Assembly (NCBI GenBank): GCA_900551515.1
Contig: URWH01000048.1
Location: forward strand, 1-11,431
Source of the DNA: an uncultured Porphyromonadaceae bacterium
GTDB taxonomy: Bacteria; Bacteroidota; Bacteroidia; Bacteroidales; Muribaculaceae
Direction of reading: 5' to 3'
Length of the DNA: 11,431 nt
Part shown: one piece after another, positions 8,303 through 11,431 of the stretch
How positions within the stretch are numbered: the first letter of the stretch is position 1
How the letters are laid out: every line of letters starts with the position of its first letter
Position numbers and translations under genes: made by a program
The notes under the pieces: generated by a model
Database searches by the model: none
Seen by the model: only the letters and a program-made list of their open reading frames with translations
Told to the model about the DNA's origin: nothing

Positions 8303-9880
8303 TCAGAATCCGGGATTGGCATCTTTGAGAATGCGGTTCCAGCGGATGCCTCCGTTGAAGAGGCTCTTGTCTTTGTCGAAAGATATGAGCACGCGCATCG
8401 GTTTGCCGACGATGTGATCTTCGGGCACGAAGCCCCAGTAGCGGGAGTCGAGCGAGTTGTCGCGGTTGTCGCCCATCATGAAGTAGTAGTCCATGGCGAA
8501 TGTGTAGCTGTCGGTCGGCTTTCCGTCGATGTAGACTTTTCCGTTTCTGATATAGGAGTCGGGATGATTCTCGTAGTTGCGTATCACGCGCTCATACATA
8601 GGCCAGTTTTTGGCGTTGATGCTGATGGTCTGGCCCTTGCGGGGTATCATGACGGGGCCGTAGTCGGCGCGGGTCCACTGTGCACTGATGCGGTCGGGGA
8701 ATAGGTATTCGCCATCGGGAGCGGGCTGCCGCATCACGGCAATGAGCGAGGGCATCTTTTTGAGCTGTGCGAGCATCGCGTTGGTCATCGGTGAGCAATA
8801 GAGGTAGAGTTCTCGGCCCGGTTCGATGCTGAAGTCTTTGGCCCGCATCTGCTCGACGAGTCGCTTGGTTTCGCTGCTGTTGTCGAGCGCCATGATGTTG
8901 CGTCCTTCAACCGACATCTCCAGCTCTTCCCACTGCTCGTCGGTGACGGGCGATGAGGTCTGGAAAATATAGTTGAACTGCGCGTTTTCGGGCCACGGCT
9001 GGCGTTTGCCGTCGATGTATATCTGTCCGTCGGTGATTTTCAGCGTTTCGCCGGGAAGGCCTACGGCACGTTTTACATAGTTTTCGCGGCGGTCGACGGG
9101 GCGGTACATCACCTGGCCGAACTGGTCGGGGTTGTCGACGATCACCTGACGGCCGAGCTCGTTGCGGTAGCGCTCGGCTTCTTCCTCACTGAGGCTCTGC
9201 CATATGTTGTAGGCGGCGGGATTGTTGCTGATCATCTGGTCGCCCCAGTAGCGTTTGAGGGTGTAGTAATCGGGATTCTGCGCGTTGACGGCGATGGTGT
9301 CGCCGGCGGGGAAATTGAACACTACGATATCGCCGGCCTGCACTTTGCCGAAACCCGCGAGACGGTGGTAGTCGATCTGCGGCCATTCGGTGTAGCTCTT
9401 GGTGTTGAAGAAAGGCAGGGTGTTCTGCACCAGCGGGAAATGGATCGGGGTCATTGGCACACGCGGACCGTAGGACATCTTGTTGACCCACAGATAGTCG
9501 CCCGTCATGAGCGTTTTCTCGAGCGATGAGGAGGGTATCTGATAGTTCTGCCCTATGAACGAGAATACGAAATAGACGAGGATGAGAGCGTAGACGATGG
9601 CATCGACCCAGCTCATCACCAGTCTGACCGTCTTGTTCTCGCTTTTCTTCCACCAGGTGAAGGGGATGTAGCCAGTGATGTAGATGTCGAAGAGCAAGGG
9701 CAGGAGCAGGATCACCCACCAGTTGCCCAGCCAAGCCACCCATATCAGGAAGATGGCGGTGACGATGCCGAAACGTATCCAGCGGGTCTTTTTGATCTCG
9801 CGGACGCGGCGGATGAAATCGGTCTTGAAGTTTTCGAGCGGAGCCGGCGGATTTTCGTTATGGCTATTATTGTTATTCAT
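8303..9880 (-). CDS. lepB: Signal peptidase I (S26 family), long Bacteroidota form
   Basis: Removes signal peptides from proteins crossing the inner membrane. The 525-residue protein opens with a polar N-terminus (MNNNNSHNENPP). Hydrophobic segments follow at about 36-51, 54-72 and 92-110. Box B is IPSSSLEKTLMTGDYL (115-130), where S119 aligns with the catalytic serine of E. coli LepB. Box D is NYVKRAVGLPGE (267-278), with K270 as the general base. Box E is GDNRDNSLDSRYWG (470-483). Extra sequence lies between the serine and lysine boxes (about 140-260) and between boxes D and E (about 295-410), making it far longer than the E. coli enzyme (324 residues). Long forms of this kind are usual in Bacteroidota. 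It starts 43 bases after dapB stops and leads directly into wbqC. All catalytic residues are intact, so it should be active. Confidence 0.95.
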   Translation of the reverse strand: MNNNNSHNENPPAPLENFKTDFIRRVREIKKTRWIRFGIVTAIFLIWVAWLGNWWVILLLPLLFDIYITGYIPFTWWKKSENKTVRLVMSWVDAIVYALILVYFVFSFIGQNYQIPSSSLEKTLMTGDYLWVNKMSYGPRVPMTPIHFPLVQNTLPFFNTKSYTEWPQIDYHRLAGFGKVQAGDIVVFNFPAGDTIAVNAQNPDYYTLKRYWGDQMISNNPAAYNIWQSLSEEEAERYRNELGRQVIVDNPDQFGQVMYRPVDRRENYVKRAVGLPGETLKITDGQIYIDGKRQPWPENAQFNYIFQTSSPVTDEQWEELEMSVEGRNIMALDNSSETKRLVEQMRAKDFSIEPGRELYLYCSPMTNAMLAQLKKMPSLIAVMRQPAPDGEYLFPDRISAQWTRADYGPVMIPRKGQTISINAKNWPMYERVIRNYENHPDSYIRNGKVYIDGKPTDSYTFAMDYYFMMGDNRDNSLDSRYWGFVPEDHIVGKPMRVLISFDKDKSLFNGGIRWNRILKDANPGF

Positions 9881-9923
9881 TTAACGCAACAGAGTGTTGA
9901 GGTAGGGTGATGGGAGTGGAGGT

Positions 9924-10676
9924 TTATTTAAGAATGTCGATCAGCGCCGATTTTTTGATGATGCGGTGCATGAGCATATCCATCGTGAGGAAGCCGTGCT
10001 GTGTGGCTACCCATTCGGCGGCGGTGACGGCGCCTTCGGCAAATCCGAGGCGGCTTTTGGCTTCGTGAGTGATGGTGATGGAGTCGACGGGCGAGTCCCA
10101 TTTGACGATGTGTGTTCCGGGCACTTCGCCTATGCGCTGATGGCCGATGCGGAGCTGTCCGTCGGCGGCATCCTTGTCTTCGGTCCAGGCCGTGACGCGG
10201 CTGTTTTCGTCGATGATACCGCGGGCGAGGCTCACGGCGGTGCCGCTCGGATGGTCGAGCTTGTGGATGTGGTGGATCTCCTCCATCTCGGGACGATACT
10301 GCGGGAAGCCGTCCATCAGTGCGGCGAGATATTTGTTGAGGGCAAAGAAGATGTTGACGCCGATGCTGAAGTTGGAGGTCCAGAAGAATGTGGCTCCTTT
10401 GTCGCGGCACAGCTGCTCTATCTCGCCAATGCGGGCGGTCCATCCGGTGGAACCGGACACCACTTTCACACCCTGGGCAAAGGCTTTGAGATAGTTGTCG
10501 AAGGCGCTTGCGGGGGTTGTAAATTCGATGGCTACATCGGCGCTGCGGAAGGCGTCGCTATCGAAATCGCCGGGGTTGTCGATGTCGATTACGGAGACTA
10601 TCTCGTGACCGCGGGCGATCGCTGTTTGCTCGATTGCACGGCCCATCTTGCCGTAGCCTATCAATGCTATTTTCAT
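9924..10676 (-). CDS. dapB: 4-hydroxy-tetrahydrodipicolinate reductase
   Basis: Reduces 4-hydroxy-tetrahydrodipicolinate with NAD(P)H in the diaminopimelate/lysine pathway, supplying peptidoglycan cross-links. The 250-residue protein has the Rossmann motif GYGKMG (7-12), the EFTTP strand-turn (51-55), GSTGW (75-79) and SNFSIGVNIF (101-110). The signature EEIHHIHKLDHPSGTA (132-147) contains H135 and K139, matching the catalytic His and Lys of E. coli DapB (H159, K163). It is shorter than the E. coli enzyme (273 residues), mostly in the nucleotide-binding half, as in other Bacteroidota. It begins 39 bases after the upp stop and is followed by lepB, all on the minus strand, which suggests one transcript. 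The gene is complete. Confidence 0.97.
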   Translation of the reverse strand: MKIALIGYGKMGRAIEQTAIARGHEIVSVIDIDNPGDFDSDAFRSADVAIEFTTPASAFDNYLKAFAQGVKVVSGSTGWTARIGEIEQLCRDKGATFFWTSNFSIGVNIFFALNKYLAALMDGFPQYRPEMEEIHHIHKLDHPSGTAVSLARGIIDENSRVTAWTEDKDAADGQLRIGHQRIGEVPGTHIVKWDSPVDSITITHEAKSRLGFAEGAVTAAEWVATQHGFLTMDMLMHRIIKKSALIDILK

Positions 10677-10715
10677 GACGGTTGCTGATGATTGTTCGGC
10701 GGTTAGGGAAATGGT

Positions 10716-11369
10716 TTATTCTTTGATGCCGTAGGCAAGGTCGCCGGCGTCGCCGAGGCCGGGCACTATGTAGGAGTGGGAGTTGATCTCGTCGTCGATG
10801 GCTCCGGCCCAGATGGTGGTGCGGTCGTCGGGGAAGGTCTTCTTGACATAGTCGATGGCCACTTTGGATGCTATGACGGAGGCCACGTGGATGTGTGCCG
10901 GTGTGCCTTTGGTGAGGAGGGCGCGGTAGCTCAGCTCCATTGAGGCGCCGGTGGCGAGCATCGGGTCGGCGATTATGAGCGTCTTGCCTTCGATGCTCGG
11001 CGAGGCTATGTATTCGATGAACACATCGAAGTTTTCTTTCTCTTTATATTTGCGGTAGGCCGACACGAATGCGTTTTGAGCGTGGTCGAAGTAATCGAGA
11101 AACCCTTTGTGGAATGGTATGCCGGCGCGGAAAATGGTCGCGAGGACGATCTTTTCGTCTATTTCCTTGCAGTGTGCCACGTCGAGCGGCGTGGTGATGT
11201 CGACATCCTTATAGCTCACGGTCTTGCTTATCTCGTAGGCCATGATCTCGCCAATCCGTTCGAGGTTGCGGCGGAAACGGAGCATGTCGGTTTGCACGTC
11301 GACATTGCGCAGTTCGGCCATATATTGGCTCACGAGAGAGGGAGTTTCATCAAAATTTACTATTTTCAT
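10716..11369 (-). CDS. upp: Uracil phosphoribosyltransferase
   Basis: Salvages uracil by joining it to PRPP, giving UMP and pyrophosphate in the cytoplasm. The 217-residue protein carries RAGIPFHKGF (81-90), the PRPP-binding loop IIADPMLATGASM (132-144) and the C-terminal uracil-binding signature YIVPGLGDAGDLAYG (200-214). Size is close to the usual 208-215. In the RAGIPFHKG region and in GAS rather than GGS it departs from the E. coli protein, but the key acidic, Thr and Gly positions are kept. It is the first gene of the minus-strand run upp-dapB-lepB-wbqC. A -7-like box and an inverted repeat lie about 26 bases upstream of its ATG, so it probably starts the transcript. No Shine-Dalgarno sequence is present. 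Confidence 0.95.
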   Translation of the reverse strand: MKIVNFDETPSLVSQYMAELRNVDVQTDMLRFRRNLERIGEIMAYEISKTVSYKDVDITTPLDVAHCKEIDEKIVLATIFRAGIPFHKGFLDYFDHAQNAFVSAYRKYKEKENFDVFIEYIASPSIEGKTLIIADPMLATGASMELSYRALLTKGTPAHIHVASVIASKVAIDYVKKTFPDDRTTIWAGAIDDEINSHSYIVPGLGDAGDLAYGIKE

Positions 11370-11393
11370 AGGTCATTAAGCGTGTATATTTCT

Positions 11394-11411
11394 GCAAATT
11401 TAGCAATTTGC
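11394..11411. repeat. 7-bp inverted repeat overlapping the upp promoter box
   Basis: GCAAATT (11394-11400) and AATTTGC (11405-11411) are perfect reverse complements around TAGC. The repeat covers the -7 candidate, as an operator would. It may be chance in AT-rich sequence. No known regulator can be named. Confidence 0.35.
11395..11402 (-). promoter_or_regulatory. Candidate Bacteroidota -7 promoter box for upp
   Basis: Read on the minus strand this is TAAATTTG, an exact match to the Bacteroidota -7 consensus TAnnTTTG, 25 bases before the upp start codon. I find no TTTG at the expected -33 position, so support is partial. The location, upstream of the first gene of the minus-strand run, fits. 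Confidence 0.45.
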
Positions 11412-11431
11412 TTTTGGATAGTGCTGTAATG

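Noticed and set aside
9186..9743. Second frame inside lepB on the same strand
   Set aside because: Out-of-frame shadow with a low-complexity His/Arg/Pro composition; lepB box B and membrane segments account for the region.
9881..9923. Possible terminator or promoter between dapB and lepB
   Set aside because: Forty-three bases without a stem, T-run or -7-like box; more likely an operon spacer.
9966..10688. Open frame on + strand opposite dapB
   Set aside because: Gly/Val/Asp-rich shadow of dapB; the DapB catalytic signature on the minus strand is clear.

Overview
This window reads as an ordinary chromosomal stretch from a member of the Bacteroidales, possibly a gut Muribaculaceae-type organism. 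The order-level call rests on several traits. The genes lack Shine-Dalgarno sequences and have A/T-rich leaders instead. LeuRS, LepB and DapB are all of the Bacteroidota type. There is a PorZ-like protein with a type IX secretion C-terminal domain. WbqC lies directly behind a long LepB, and one promoter resembles the Bacteroidota -7 box (TAnnTTTG). The family-level guess comes from general impression and codon use and is much less certain.

The left two thirds are read on the + strand. They hold nadA (quinolinate synthase, NAD synthesis), leuS (leucyl-tRNA synthetase), an AT-rich gap of 161 bases with two strong inverted repeats, rdgB (house-cleaning nucleotide pyrophosphatase), a porZ-like gene for a surface beta-propeller protein, and a 175-residue protein I do not recognise. 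The right third is read on the - strand as a compact run: upp (uracil salvage), dapB (lysine/diaminopimelate synthesis), lepB (signal peptidase I) and a WbqC-family gene that starts two bases after lepB stops. The two halves converge on a 33-base gap at 7629-7661.

Most genes are housekeeping and do not form one pathway. There is a loose cell-envelope theme: DapB supplies diaminopimelate for peptidoglycan, LepB removes signal peptides from exported proteins, WbqC families are linked to surface polysaccharide loci, and PorZ belongs to the type IX secretion and LPS attachment machinery.

I see no mobile gene cluster, CRISPR array, RNA gene or defence island. The points most worth a second look are: a run of ten A residues at the rdgB/porZ junction that decides whether RdgB ends at its normal length; an 80-base element with perfect 20-base terminal inverted repeats just upstream of rdgB; loss of the usual zinc ligands in LeuRS; and the unrecognised 175-residue gene.
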